Below are positions 8,002-16,720 of a stretch of 64,000 nucleotides of DNA, piece after piece. Below the pieces are notes generated by a model. It was not told the origin of the DNA. It made no database searches and saw only the letters and a list, made by a program, of their open reading frames with translations. Origin of the DNA: Acidobacteriota bacterium (lineage in GTDB: Bacteria > Acidobacteriota > Blastocatellia > Pyrinomonadales > Pyrinomonadaceae); the NCBI GenBank assembly GCA_016715115.1, contig JADKBM010000004.1, forward strand, positions 1,178,001 through 1,242,000, given 5' to 3'. Numbering within the stretch: position 1 is the first letter of the stretch; the number at the start of each line of letters is the position of its first letter. The position numbers were made by a program, and so were the translations under genes.

Positions 8002-8649
8002 TCAGGCAGAAGCGGGAAGCGCTTCCGGGAACGTGAAATTCATCTTGCGAAACACGTTGCGGGTCGTTTTGACATCCCGCATACAGTATTCGTAGATCTC
8101 GCGATGACGTCCGGCCTGCCAGTTCTCAAAGATGTTCGAACCACCGACATCGCCGTCTTTCGGTGAAGGCAGACCAAGCGCGAAGGCAAGTTTCCCGAGA
8201 CTCGTCCAACCGCGGCTCGCCCAGCAGTCCCAGACGCGCATCGTGTCGTAGATCGGCCGATTGCGATAGCGCGCGAGGTTGAAATTGACTGTCGGCCGCA
8301 CTCCGTTGACGATCGACCGTTTGACGATGAACGGGAGATCGAACTCGAAGATGTTGTGGCCGACCAGAAGATCTCTCGAAACATCGAAATCCGCGAGCAT
8401 CTGCCAGAATCCGGAAAGCGTCGAACGCTCGTCGGCGGCGAGAATGCCCTCTTCTTCGTTCCAACCGAAACACCCGTAACCGAGCGGACGACCGTCGGAA
8501 AACTCTGTCACATAGCCGATGCATAAAAGTCGTCCGAAATTGCCGTCGAGCGAAGTCTTGCTCCTCTCTTCCTCGTTCGACCAAAACGGCGATTCGGCAT
8601 CCGCGGCCGGAATCGTTTCGCAGTCGAAGGTAGTTATTCGTTGTGTCAT
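8002..8649 (-). CDS. DEDDy 3'-5' exonuclease (PolB-related)
   Basis: 215 residues of the RNase H-like exonuclease fold. Exo I is D9/E11 in 'TTFDCETIP', Exo II is 'VGHNIFEFDLPF', and Exo III is a Y-x3-D in 'YEYCMRDVKTT'. It resembles the stand-alone 'predicted 3'-5' exonuclease related to PolB' family, about the usual length. It should remove nucleotides from DNA 3' ends. A GAGGA lies close before the ATG. The gene follows the small hypothetical by 8 bp and ends the minus-strand cluster that starts at 14094, so it may act with the helicase-nuclease upstream. Confidence 0.8.
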   Translation of the reverse strand: MTQRITTFDCETIPAADAESPFWSNEEERSKTSLDGNFGRLLCIGYVTEFSDGRPLGYGCFGWNEEEGILAADERSTLSGFWQMLADFDVSRDLLVGHNIFEFDLPFIVKRSIVNGVRPTVNFNLARYRNRPIYDTMRVWDCWASRGWTSLGKLAFALGLPSPKDGDVGGSNIFENWQAGRHREIYEYCMRDVKTTRNVFRKMNFTFPEALPASA

Positions 8650-8657
8650 TGCATTCC

Positions 8658-8942
8658 TCAGATAGCTTGCACAGGCATATGCAGCCCGGCGTTGGTGTTC
8701 TTCAATTCGACGACGACGAAATCCGTCAGAACGATGTCGCGGCGGACAACGACGTGGTCGGGAAGCGTTCTCACGAGCATTCCGAGGGCCGATGCTTTGA
8801 CGTCATATGCGATACGCCGACTGCGTCCGCGGACAGTTTTTGCGATACGGTTCGCCTGCCGCGCCTTGGCCATCAAGCGCTCCGAATGGCATTTTTCAAA
8901 ACCTTTGATTACTTCACTGAATGTTTTTCTTGTTTGTTTCAC
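8658..8942 (-). CDS. Small basic hypothetical protein
   Basis: 94 residues, family not recognised. I chose the GTG at 8942 because a textbook AGGAGG lies 8 bases upstream; the upstream ATG at 8981 has none. The N-terminal half is rich in Lys/Arg ('MAKARQANRIAKTVRGRSRR') and the C-terminal half is hydrophobic/beta-like. It lies 8 bp before the exonuclease start, which suggests translation from the same mRNA. No catalytic motif is seen; a nucleic-acid-binding adaptor is possible but unproven. Confidence 0.6.
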   Translation of the reverse strand: MKQTRKTFSEVIKGFEKCHSERLMAKARQANRIAKTVRGRSRRIAYDVKASALGMLVRTLPDHVVVRRDIVLTDFVVVELKNTNAGLHMPVQAI

Positions 8943-9019
8943 TGCGGTTTCCTCCTCTCGTGAAGAAGAAATGGACGGCAAACGTGAGAACCGGAAAGTG
9001 GCGGCTCGTTTTTTTGAAA

Positions 9020-9365
9020 CCGCAGATGGTACCGACCTGTCTTGGTGGAATTTGCGTGAAGAACCGGCTTGCCATTCGCCAATCGGGCATCTTCCCTCGC
9101 GGAGACCGGAAATAGCGCAACGTCAGGGTGGTCGGCGCCAAGACAGGTCAGTACCATCTGCGGTAGCGGATGGTTGGCCGCGGCTGTCTGCGGCCGCAGC
9201 GGTCCGCGCGGCTTCAAGTTCGTATGCCGATCGTCAACCATCCGCTACCGCAGATGGTACTGACCTGTCGTTTCGGACTTTTCGTGAAGAACCGACTTGC
9301 CCTTCGCCGATTAGGAATCTTCCCGAGCGGAGAACGGACACAATATCAGGGTGGTCGGGTGAGGC
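9020..9365. repeat. Composite inverted repeat between helicase and downstream genes
   Basis: 9142-9176 and 9235-9269 are a perfect 35-bp inverted repeat (GACAGGTCAGTACC...) with a 58-bp spacer. A third partial copy starts at 9020. The flanking segments GTGAAGAACCGRCTTGCC...CAGGGTGGTCGG at ~9056-9137 and ~9284-9357 are direct repeats. The interval 8943-9365 has no gene apart from these. Confidence 0.85.
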
Positions 9366-12300
9366 CTACTCCCCTGCCGGACAGATGAAATAGTGCGGGC
9401 AATTGGGACAATTCTCGTCTTTCGATGTTACAGGGAACTCGCGGTTGTTGATACCGGCGATGGCGTCGGCGTAGCGGTTGAGCGCGTTTTCGCGAAACTT
9501 CGCGGTGATTGGCACATCAACCGACTCATCGCTCATCAGGTATGTTTTGCGAACGACGACGAACCTGCCCGGATTTGCCTTTTCAACCGCTTCAAGCAGC
9601 AGAGCGTCGACATCCTCTTCGATTCTTGAAGGTTTCTTTCCGGTTTTCATCCGATCGACGAAGACCTTTCCGTCCTCTTCCGTGATGCCGTCTGCGCTTA
9701 CGTTGACCGCGCATCCGGCGATGTTCACGGTAAAGCTCACCTCGGCGCCTTCCCCCGCTCCGACGCGAGGGGGGCGTGCGAGGATCTCAGCCGCGATTTC
9801 GAGAAAGAACGGCGAATAGGCGTGATCACCGATCCCGGATTCAAGCCATTTGCGTTCAAATCGCTCGAAAGCCGCGTCCTCCGGGGCGCCTGAATCATCG
9901 CAAACCTCTTTTAACACCTCACGAAGGAGATTATGGAACGATCTGTAAACCGAGTCCTCGTCCCGCGATTTCAAACGCCGATCGTTCGTATAGTAGAACT
10001 CGCGCGGGCAGCGATTGTAGCGGTCCAACTCGGCGGCGTAGAAGGAGCTGCGGCGGAGGCTGTCTGCGGTCGACATCGGCCGTTCATCGGAGTTCCGCGC
10101 GTCGACGATCCGCGCCGCCGGCAGAAACCCTTCAAGCGCCGTCAAGTGTCTTGACTCGTTGCTCGAGGTTTTTCCGTATGACCTCGATCTCGAGAGATGA
10201 AGCCCGTCGCGCGCACGCGACATCGCGACGAAGAACAGACATTCTTCTTCTTCATCGTGAAAGTCGCCACCGTTCGGGATCATTCCGTCGGGTACTGAAC
10301 AACGCGCGCCGCGCCGGCTCGAAGGGAACCTTCCGGCTCCGAGATACGGCAGGAATACGGTATTGAATTCGAGCCCTTTCGCCGCGTGAACCGTCAGCAT
10401 CCGTACCGCGTTCAGACCGGCGGCCGCTTCCGGAATCTGCGCCAGGTCCTTGTCCTCCTTGAACCAGGCGAGACGCCGAACGTAGCGCAGAAACGCGCGG
10501 ATGCCTTCGGGACCGTGTTCCTCGAATCGGCCTTCCATCCCGCGTGCGAAATTCGCGAACTGAAAGATCGCCAGCCGCGCCGTCATCCTGGCAACGTCGT
10601 CGGACTCAAGAAACCGTTCGAGAAAACGCGATTCGGCGAAAAGGTATGCGGCAAGAAAACTCCACGCCGTTTCAGTGCCGCCCAGCTTTTCGAGCTGCGC
10701 CCTCAAAAGGTGCCAGCCGCCGATTCCGCGCCGCGAGATCTCAGAATCGTAAGCCTCGTCGGTCAAGACTTCCGCAAAGCCGTTGGCGCGCGTTCGCGAT
10801 TCTTCAAGAATTCGCCGAACGTCCGCTTCCGGTATCGCGTATTCCGGCAAAAGGGCGACGCGGACGAGCGAGTGGCCGCTTTTGGAAATTGAAAGATCCA
10901 GCAGCGAAAGCAGATCGCGTACTTCTTCGCGTTCGAAAACATCCCCGAGGTAGAACACCGGGATGCCGCGTTCCGAGAGTTTGTCCGACAAGGCAACGAG
11001 CTGTTTATGCGTCCGGCAAATCACGGCGTGGTCGCTGAATTCCGAGTCGCCAGCCTCATTGTCCCGGATCGTCGCGGCGATTGCGTCGGCCTCTTCCTCG
11101 ATGGTCGGCGAAACGGTCAGAGTTACCGCCGGCGCGGAAGTCCCACGGTTTGCACTCCAGTCGTGAAAGACGCCGGCACCGGCCTTCATTTGACCGGCAA
11201 AACGCGAGAAGAGGGAGACTATATCCGGCACGGACCGATAGTTCGTTTCAAGAGCCAGCGTCCGTGAGTTCGGGAAATCGGCGGCGAACTGCCCGATATT
11301 AAGTGGTGACGCTCCGCGCCAGCGGTAGATCGACTGGCGGATGTCGCCGACCGCCCAGAGCCCGCGGCCATCTCCGGAGATCTCCTTGAGCAAAATCCCC
11401 GAGGCGCGGTTGATATCCTGAAATTCGTCGACGAGTATCGCGTCGTAACTCCCGGCGACCGCGGCCCGGACGGATTGATCCCGTTCGAGCAGCGTCACCG
11501 CCCGAAAGATCAGGTCGCCGAAATCAAGCAGCTTTTCACGCTCAAGGTAGTTCTGGTAATAGCTGTAAACCCTGGCCGCTTCGACGACCTTTTCGGCCTT
11601 CACGATCGCTTTTTCGTCGCCGCCTTCGCGAGTCCGTTCGAGCATTTCATCGGCCAGCTTCGCAAACATCTCCGGCGGGCAGAGTTCGTCCTTGGCGCGC
11701 GAAATGACGCCAAGTATGTCCGGGAGATTACGCGTCGGTTCGTGCAGCGAGCGGAAATGTTCGAGACCCAAAGAAGCGAGGTTCTTCTCAAGATAGAGGA
11801 GGGCTTCGATCTTGTCGATGATCTTCGAATGCGGTTCGAGGCCGGCGCGCTGCCAGTATTTTCTGAGCAGGTTCAGCCCGAAGGCGTGGAACGTCATCAT
11901 ATCGATCGAGGTTGCCTCAAGCGGGTGACGTTCGGCGACACGGTCACGCATTTCCTCCGCCGCCTTGTTCGAGAATGTGAGCGCGAGAATTCGTCCGGGG
12001 CTGACGCCGCGGCCGATCAGAAAAGATATGCGACCGGCGAGAGTCTGGGTTTTGCCCGTTCCCGGGCCGGCGCTGACGAGCAGCGGACACGCCGTCGATT
12101 CTGCCGCCGACTTTTGACTGTCGTCAGGCTTCCGTTCTGACCGTGGTTGCGTTTCAAGCTGCCCCGGCGGTATGAGGAGCGCCCGCATAAGCTGGCCGGC
12201 AACGGTCTCGATCGGGACTCTCAGTTTTTCGGCGATCGCCCGCGCATCGGTCGTGTCAAACGCGCGGCGAAGCGATTCGCAGGTAAGCAGAAACTCGATC

Positions 12301-12707
12301 GCGAACAAATTCGCCTCGCGCTCCAATCGCTCGCCCGCGCCGTAGCCGACCGCCTTCTCAGCCCCGGAATCGCAGTCTTCGCTTGCTTTGGTTTCGTCGA
12401 TCTCCGTTGCCGAGCAGCTGATCCGGTGGCCGTGCAGCCGTGCGTGCCCGATCTCGTGCGCGACGCAGTACGATCGATACCATCCCTTCAGATCGTTATT
12501 GATGAAGATCACGTCGTCTTCGAGTACGGCTTGCGCGCCGCGCAGATTTGCCGATTCGGGATGTTCGGGGATCAGGCAGAGTCCGAGATGCTCGACCGCC
12601 GCGGCGCAGATCGCTTCCGGCGCGGCCAGCTCGTCAGGCATTATGCCGGCGGCGATCTCGTGTCTCAGCTGCGAGGCATTTTCACGGATCTTTTCCCAAT
12701 GCGTCAT
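9366..12707 (-). CDS. ImmA/IrrE protease - UvrD helicase - Fe-S PD-(D/E)XK nuclease fusion
   Basis: 1113 residues with three parts. Residues ~10-150 are an ImmA/IrrE (M78) zinc protease: 'AHEIGH' with H84, E85 and H88, and third ligand E131 in 'EREANLFAIEFL'. Residues ~205-880 are a UvrD/Rep SF1A helicase: Walker A 'SAGPGTGKT' at 212-220, DExx box 'LVDEFQDI' near 427, then 'GDIRQSIYRWRGA' and 'MLTVHAAKGLEF'. The end is an AddB/RecB-like nuclease: 'FVDRMKTGKK' near 1019, and a probable 4Fe-4S set from 'YNRCPREFYY' (~900) plus the C-terminal 'CPNCPHYFIC'. ImmA/IrrE proteases usually cleave an HTH repressor encoded next door, and such a gene lies 14 bp upstream. AGGA lies 6 bases before the ATG. 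I infer a helicase-nuclease whose expression or activity is tied to a damage- or phage-sensing protease. Confidence 0.85.
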   Translation of the reverse strand: MTHWEKIRENASQLRHEIAAGIMPDELAAPEAICAAAVEHLGLCLIPEHPESANLRGAQAVLEDDVIFINNDLKGWYRSYCVAHEIGHARLHGHRISCSATEIDETKASEDCDSGAEKAVGYGAGERLEREANLFAIEFLLTCESLRRAFDTTDARAIAEKLRVPIETVAGQLMRALLIPPGQLETQPRSERKPDDSQKSAAESTACPLLVSAGPGTGKTQTLAGRISFLIGRGVSPGRILALTFSNKAAEEMRDRVAERHPLEATSIDMMTFHAFGLNLLRKYWQRAGLEPHSKIIDKIEALLYLEKNLASLGLEHFRSLHEPTRNLPDILGVISRAKDELCPPEMFAKLADEMLERTREGGDEKAIVKAEKVVEAARVYSYYQNYLEREKLLDFGDLIFRAVTLLERDQSVRAAVAGSYDAILVDEFQDINRASGILLKEISGDGRGLWAVGDIRQSIYRWRGASPLNIGQFAADFPNSRTLALETNYRSVPDIVSLFSRFAGQMKAGAGVFHDWSANRGTSAPAVTLTVSPTIEEEADAIAATIRDNEAGDSEFSDHAVICRTHKQLVALSDKLSERGIPVFYLGDVFEREEVRDLLSLLDLSISKSGHSLVRVALLPEYAIPEADVRRILEESRTRANGFAEVLTDEAYDSEISRRGIGGWHLLRAQLEKLGGTETAWSFLAAYLFAESRFLERFLESDDVARMTARLAIFQFANFARGMEGRFEEHGPEGIRAFLRYVRRLAWFKEDKDLAQIPEAAAGLNAVRMLTVHAAKGLEFNTVFLPYLGAGRFPSSRRGARCSVPDGMIPNGGDFHDEEEECLFFVAMSRARDGLHLSRSRSYGKTSSNESRHLTALEGFLPAARIVDARNSDERPMSTADSLRRSSFYAAELDRYNRCPREFYYTNDRRLKSRDEDSVYRSFHNLLREVLKEVCDDSGAPEDAAFERFERKWLESGIGDHAYSPFFLEIAAEILARPPRVGAGEGAEVSFTVNIAGCAVNVSADGITEEDGKVFVDRMKTGKKPSRIEEDVDALLLEAVEKANPGRFVVVRKTYLMSDESVDVPITAKFRENALNRYADAIAGINNREFPVTSKDENCPNCPHYFICPAGE

Positions 12708-12721
12708 TTTATTCCTAGGCT

Positions 12722-13318
12722 TTAATCGAGGCTGAGGAGCTCTTTCTTTTGTTCCGGCGTTAAGATCTGATCTTCCCGAACCGCGTCCGAAAAGCTCCTG
12801 GCCGTTGCCTCTTCCGGCATAAGCGCCGCCTTGTAACTGGCCCGCGGGACCGGTTCTGGCCCGCGAGCGAGGAATGCGGCGACGGATTCTTCACCGGTTC
12901 CGAGAATCCTCGAGATGCGGCCGATGATCGCTTTAGGAATCGTCGCGAATTCGAGACGCCGCTTCTCAAGGTACATCAACAAAGACGTGCTGAGTCCGAG
13001 CGCGGCGGCGAATTTCGGCTTATTGAGTCCCTTCGCCTCAGCCAGCCGGGTCAGGCTGTCAATGGAATTTCTCGCCGGCGCACCCCGCAACCGCCGGGCG
13101 GCAAGTTCGCGGAGCCGTAGCTCTTCATCGGCCGAAAGGTCCTCCTCGGGAAGATGGCGAACGATCGCCCGCGCGGCGGCGAAATCGGCCAACTCGGCCG
13201 CAAAATCGGGATAATTCGCGATCCACTCCCGCAAGATTCGATTGTCATTGCCTGCCGGGGTCGCGGCCGCATAGCCTTCGAGGACATCGGTGAGCGAAAT
13301 GTCTTGTCTCTTCATCAT
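12722..13318 (-). CDS. HTH protein, likely repressor partner of the protease fusion
   Basis: 198 residues. The middle ('SLTRLAEAKGLNKPKFAAALGLSTSLLMYLEKRRL') reads as an XRE-like helix-turn-helix. The N-terminal part ('ILREWIANYPDFAAELADFAA') is the helical pattern seen in regulators paired with sigma-like proteins. The C-terminal ~60 residues look unstructured and end 'TPEQKKELLSLD', which could be the protease-sensitive part. The ATG at 13318 overlaps the stop of the sigma-like gene by 4 bp, and the helicase gene starts 14 bp after its stop, so the three are one operon. The HTH/ImmA pairing is known in ICEBs1 ImmR-ImmA and Deinococcus DdrO-IrrE; this pair is inferred. Confidence 0.65.
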   Translation of the reverse strand: MMKRQDISLTDVLEGYAAATPAGNDNRILREWIANYPDFAAELADFAAARAIVRHLPEEDLSADEELRLRELAARRLRGAPARNSIDSLTRLAEAKGLNKPKFAAALGLSTSLLMYLEKRRLEFATIPKAIIGRISRILGTGEESVAAFLARGPEPVPRASYKAALMPEEATARSFSDAVREDQILTPEQKKELLSLD

Positions 13319-14094
13319 CGTGTTTCCCCCCGATAATCGCTGAGGATCTTCTCCGGTTTCATAAGCCAGTTCCGGATCGTCCTCGAACTGACACCGAAAT
13401 ATCCGCTGATCGTCGCGACCGACGGGCTATTGCTTTCGATCTGCCAGCCGTCAAGATAATAGAGGACCGCGGCGTGCAGGATTTGCGGCGGCAGTTTCCC
13501 GATCGCTTCCCGGAGGCTAAGCTTACGGTCGATCGCCAGTTCGCCTGAGCGGAAAAGGTTTTCAAAAGCGGTCTCATTTTCTTCGTCTTCAGGCGGTGCA
13601 ACAAACAGCTTATCCCTCTCGATGTGTCTGAGGAACACGCGCTTTTCGGTCTCGGCGGCCATTACCACGAAGTCGCCGAAATTTACCTCGGCGTAATCGG
13701 CGGAATCGCCGCCGAACAACTTTCCGAGCATCGCCGTCGCGATCTTTTGAGCGAAGTCCTCAAAATCCGACGGATTTGTCTGAAAAAGGTATTTGAATCT
13801 GCCGAGAAGTCTGTGCATTCTCAGATCCAGCTCGAGGTAAAGGTCATTGGTCAAATCATCGTCGCCGGCGGAGTGAGCCTCGCGGATGAAGTAGACGAGC
13901 GTCTCGTCAAAAATGTAGCCTTCACAATCCCTGTCCCGAATATCGAGCGCCCGGAGGACAACGGCGCGGTCAAGCGGCAGCAAATCGTTTAACTGCCGTT
14001 CTACCTCGGCGCGCCGGTGATAGACCTCGCCGGTGTCCTGTTTTCGTTTTGTCAACGGCCGCAGCCTGCTCGGATCGTTCTCACCAGGGGTCAC
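13315..14094 (-). CDS. Sigma-70-region-4-like regulatory protein
   Basis: 259 residues. The C-terminal ~65 ('LREAIGKLPPQILHAAVLYYLDGW' then 'ATISGYFGVSSRTIRNWL') look like sigma-70 region 4 with its helix-turn-helix. The preceding part is helical and could hold a diverged region 2 but is not convincing. The start is a GTG at 14094 with GAGGAG 7-8 bases upstream. It is first in the operon with the HTH protein and the protease-helicase-nuclease, so it may drive or set expression of the module. An alternative is a plain HTH regulator with no core-polymerase contact. Confidence 0.55.
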   Translation of the reverse strand: MTPGENDPSRLRPLTKRKQDTGEVYHRRAEVERQLNDLLPLDRAVVLRALDIRDRDCEGYIFDETLVYFIREAHSAGDDDLTNDLYLELDLRMHRLLGRFKYLFQTNPSDFEDFAQKIATAMLGKLFGGDSADYAEVNFGDFVVMAAETEKRVFLRHIERDKLFVAPPEDEENETAFENLFRSGELAIDRKLSLREAIGKLPPQILHAAVLYYLDGWQIESNSPSVATISGYFGVSSRTIRNWLMKPEKILSDYRGETR

Positions 14095-14265
14095 TCAAAC
14101 TCTCCTCAAGAATGAAATGGGATGAAAGTCTCGGAATCGGAAACGATTATAGGATTTTCCCCGATTCGAGACAAACTCGATTCAACAGCGGAGCAAGCAC
14201 GATTTCGGAAGCCACCGAAGAAAAACTGGAATCTAACGCATTGTTTCTGTAAAGTGAAAAGCCTT

Positions 14266-14700
14266 ATGGCGGCAAACAGAAATTTCGAAGAAATCTACAA
14301 AGCCGCCGAGTACGTCGTTGAAGACGGCAAGCGGCGCTTTGTCATCCGCGTCGGCGAAACGAGCGGTGAACTTGACGCGCTGCTCGGGGAATACCAATGC
14401 GAAACCTGGGCTTTTATCTCTGCGCATAATCCGCGCTCGGAAGAACTCACACCCGAAGAGAACGAGGCGCGTCATATTGATTTCATTTCATATCTCAACG
14501 ACCACGAGTATCGGAACTTTGCCGGTTACGGGCAATCTCCGGATGGTCTGTGGACACCCGAAACGAGTGCTCTTGTCGTCAACATCGCGAGGACCGAAGC
14601 GATCGGGATCGGAACCTTGTTCGACCAAAGCGCGATTCTCATCGGGCGCAAGGGATTTTCGCCCGAACTCGTCTGGTGCGATCAGGGCCTTTCCGAGTGA
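14266..14700 (+). CDS. DUF3293 domain protein
   Basis: 144 residues. 'ETWAFISAHNPRS' near the middle, 'GYGQSPDGLWTPETSALVV' and 'FDQSAILIGRKGFSPELVW' are typical of DUF3293, a small cytosolic family of unknown function. I used the ATG at 14266 because it begins the conserved part; a GTG 12 bases upstream is possible. No good Shine-Dalgarno is visible for either. It is divergent from the sigma-like gene across 171 bp, where I see no confident promoter. Confidence 0.7.
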   Translation: MAANRNFEEIYKAAEYVVEDGKRRFVIRVGETSGELDALLGEYQCETWAFISAHNPRSEELTPEENEARHIDFISYLNDHEYRNFAGYGQSPDGLWTPETSALVVNIARTEAIGIGTLFDQSAILIGRKGFSPELVWCDQGLSE

Positions 14701-14712
14701 ACGCACAAAACG

Positions 14713-14749
14713 ACGCGGCCGGCGATCATTCCAGAATCGCCGGCCGCGT
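14713..14749. terminator. Bidirectional hairpin between convergent genes
   Basis: A perfect 14-bp stem, ACGCGGCCGGCGAT (14713-14726) and its complement at 14736-14749, with a 9-base loop. It sits between the convergent DUF3293 and YtxH stops. No T-run follows on either strand, so factor-independent termination is uncertain. Confidence 0.5.
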
Positions 14750-14770
14750 AGATCTCGGGTTGGTTCCGAG

Positions 14771-15121
14771 TCAATGCGCGATCTTCGCCGAAATTTCGTC
14801 CATCTTGTCGAGTACAGCGTGCTCGACATTGATCGGCATCGCGGCCAATGCCGCGGCACCGACATTGATCTTATCCTTGACGGCAACGTACGCGTCGCCG
14901 GCTTTCAACTTGGCGTCTTCATAAGCGGTTTGAGCCGTTTCGCTCAGATCCGCCGCGAATTCGCCGGTTTTATCGATCCCGGTCCGCGCCGCGTTGGCGA
15001 TGTCTGCGCGAAACGCTTCGCCCGCCTTGGGCGCAAACAGCAGAGCAAGAATCGCCCCTATCCCGCCGCCGATCAGCAAGTAAGACAGGTTTCTTCCAAA
15101 ATTTGATTTTTCTTCATTCAT
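14771..15121 (-). CDS. YtxH-like small membrane stress protein
   Basis: 116 residues from the ATG at 15121, preceded by GAGGA at 8 bases; longer frames upstream lack a ribosome site. The N-terminal 'LSYLLIGGGIGAILALLFAPKAGEA' is the single membrane helix of YtxH-type proteins. An amphipathic Ala/Lys/Asp-rich helical tail follows. Such proteins are induced under envelope or general stress in other bacteria. The upstream region carries the inverted repeat TGTGCG-N4-CATACA 21 bp before a TAGAAT hexamer (15144-15186), shared with other stress genes of this window. Confidence 0.75.
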   Translation of the reverse strand: MNEEKSNFGRNLSYLLIGGGIGAILALLFAPKAGEAFRADIANAARTGIDKTGEFAADLSETAQTAYEDAKLKAGDAYVAVKDKINVGAAALAAMPINVEHAVLDKMDEISAKIAH

Positions 15122-15143
15122 AATTTTTTCCTCGTTCTGATTC

Positions 15144-15186
15144 AATTCTAGGACTTCGCATCCGGAACGTCTGTATGGCACCGCAC
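15144..15186 (-). promoter_or_regulatory. Stress-type promoter: Crp/Fnr-like site plus -10, ytxH
   Basis: On the minus strand TGTGCGGTGCCATACA (15186-15171), then 21 bp, then TAGAAT (15149-15144). The 16-mer would be centred at about -41.5. Confidence 0.55.
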
Positions 15187-15239
15187 ACAGAGACCTCGGG
15201 CGACTTTCAACTTTCATCTATCAACTTTCAACTTGTCAA

Positions 15240-16720
15240 TGCCTGAATAGTGTTGACCGTTTTTTGAGTTTGCTAGAAAACATTTGTTTGCTTTTTCGTC
15301 AAAATATCGGATACCTTCGTTTCGGAGATCGAAACGGAAGTGAGCAATGCTGGAGAGCAACTCACCAGGGATAGACCTCCGGGTGACGAAGTAGTTTGTC
15401 GCGGAGCCGGGCATTTATTGTCCGGCTATTCTTCAATTACTTTTGACCCTCCATGCCTAAGAAAACTCGTTCCTCTGCCTTTCGAATGCATCGGGGCTTA
15501 AGGAGTTCAATGCCGTATGCGGCTTGTAATTGTTGTACATATTGACCGCCTTTTCAGTCATCTGCCTTAGCTGGGATAAATTCTCCGGCCCGTAGAATCT
15601 GACGTAACTGTTTTAATAGTTCCGTTTACGCGTTCGGCATTCGGATTCTCATAGACACTCGTGCCCATGCTGTTTTTCATATTACAGGCTTGGGTCAGTT
15701 TCACGAATTCCTTGCAGTAATACTGGCCGCCGCCGTCCGAATGAAATATCAGACCAGGTGCGGGCCGGCGACCCGATCGCCTCCGTATTGCCGGCAGCGT
15801 GGGTGTTCGGTCATCAGGTTGTCCGAGACCGCATAGCCCACGATCCGTCTTGAGAAGAGGTCCATAATGAAGGTCAGGTAATAGAACCTTTCGCCTATTC
15901 TGTGTGGTTTGTCGCTGACCCAAACCTGGTTTACACCCGTCAACTCGAATCCGGCAATCAAATTGTCAAATCGCGTCACCGGCGAATCCGTCGTGCGGTG
16001 ATATGCCCTTTCCGCTCGATCTTGAACCCGTGCGAAAAGCAAAACTGCTCGAACCGGTCTCTGCCAAACTGCATCGGCCTTATCATCCCGTACATGACGC
16101 GCGACGACATTTGCGGATGATCGCGCCGTATCTCGGCGATCACCGGCAGAAGCTGCTCCTGCTCTTCCAACATCCTGAGATGACGTTCCGTATGCTGGTG
16201 AAACGCCTGCTTGCTGATACCCATTGCCCGATACAGCTGATTCATTTTGTGCCCGTGCCTTCCCGGTTCGACCAGAACCACCGGAGGGCTTTGAAGTACA
16301 TTTTTTTAATATCAATGCCGTACTCTTCCTCCGCCAGATCGATCATCTTGTCAAAGAAATCGATCTGTATCTGCTCGCCCGACAGCCTGCTCCAGCTCTT
16401 TCACCTTTTCCTTCAACGCCTTGATCTTTCTCGTGTCGCTCAGACTCTCCAGCACAAGCCGCTCCTGTTTTTCTCATACGTGAATACTGACGCATCCATG
16501 CATATATTGCAGACCGGGAAACCTGATATTCCGGCTCACCTCACTGACCGACGTGACGCAACGCTCGATCTCACCCACTTTCTTTCGCCTGAACTCTTCA
16601 CTGAAAGTCCTGTTGCGTCGTTCCTTGACCGTCAGCTTTTCATATTCACTTAAATTTGCCATAGTTGTTCGCTCCTTGAGTTGAAATTAAACTCAAAAAA
16701 CGGTCAACCTATTTCAGGCA
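15240..16720 (-). mobile_element. Decayed IS3-family insertion sequence
   Basis: Terminal inverted repeats of 32 bp are at 15240-15271 (TGCCTGAATAG...) and 16689-16720 (...ATTTCAGGCA), matching at about 28 positions and ending TG...CA as in IS3. The 1.48-kb length fits the family. No 3-4 bp target duplication is seen (left flank CAA, right flank AGG). The transposase frames inside are broken. Confidence 0.8.
15457..16662 (-). pseudogene. IS3-family transposase OrfA/OrfB remnant, frameshifted
   Basis: Pieces of the transposase lie in several frames. OrfA starts at 16662 ('MANLSEYEKLTVKERRNRTFSEEFRRKK') and loses frame after ~45 residues. The OrfB HTH/DDE N-terminal part ('MNQLYRAMGISKQAFHQH') is at ~16245-15976. 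'TGVNQVWVSD' to 'IVGYAVSDNLMTEH' is at ~15940-15800, and the core end 'LIFHSDGGGQYYCKEF' to 'NPNAERVNGTIK' at ~15770-15600. 'HTALNSLSPDAFERQR' is in yet another frame up to the stop at 15457. At least three frameshifts separate these parts, so the element cannot move itself. DDE residues D and D are still readable in the fragments. Confidence 0.8.

Noticed and set aside
8641..9393. 250-codon plus-strand frame across the 9.0-9.4 kb repeat
   Set aside because: It opposes the small basic protein gene, which has a strong ribosome site, and its second half is repeat text.
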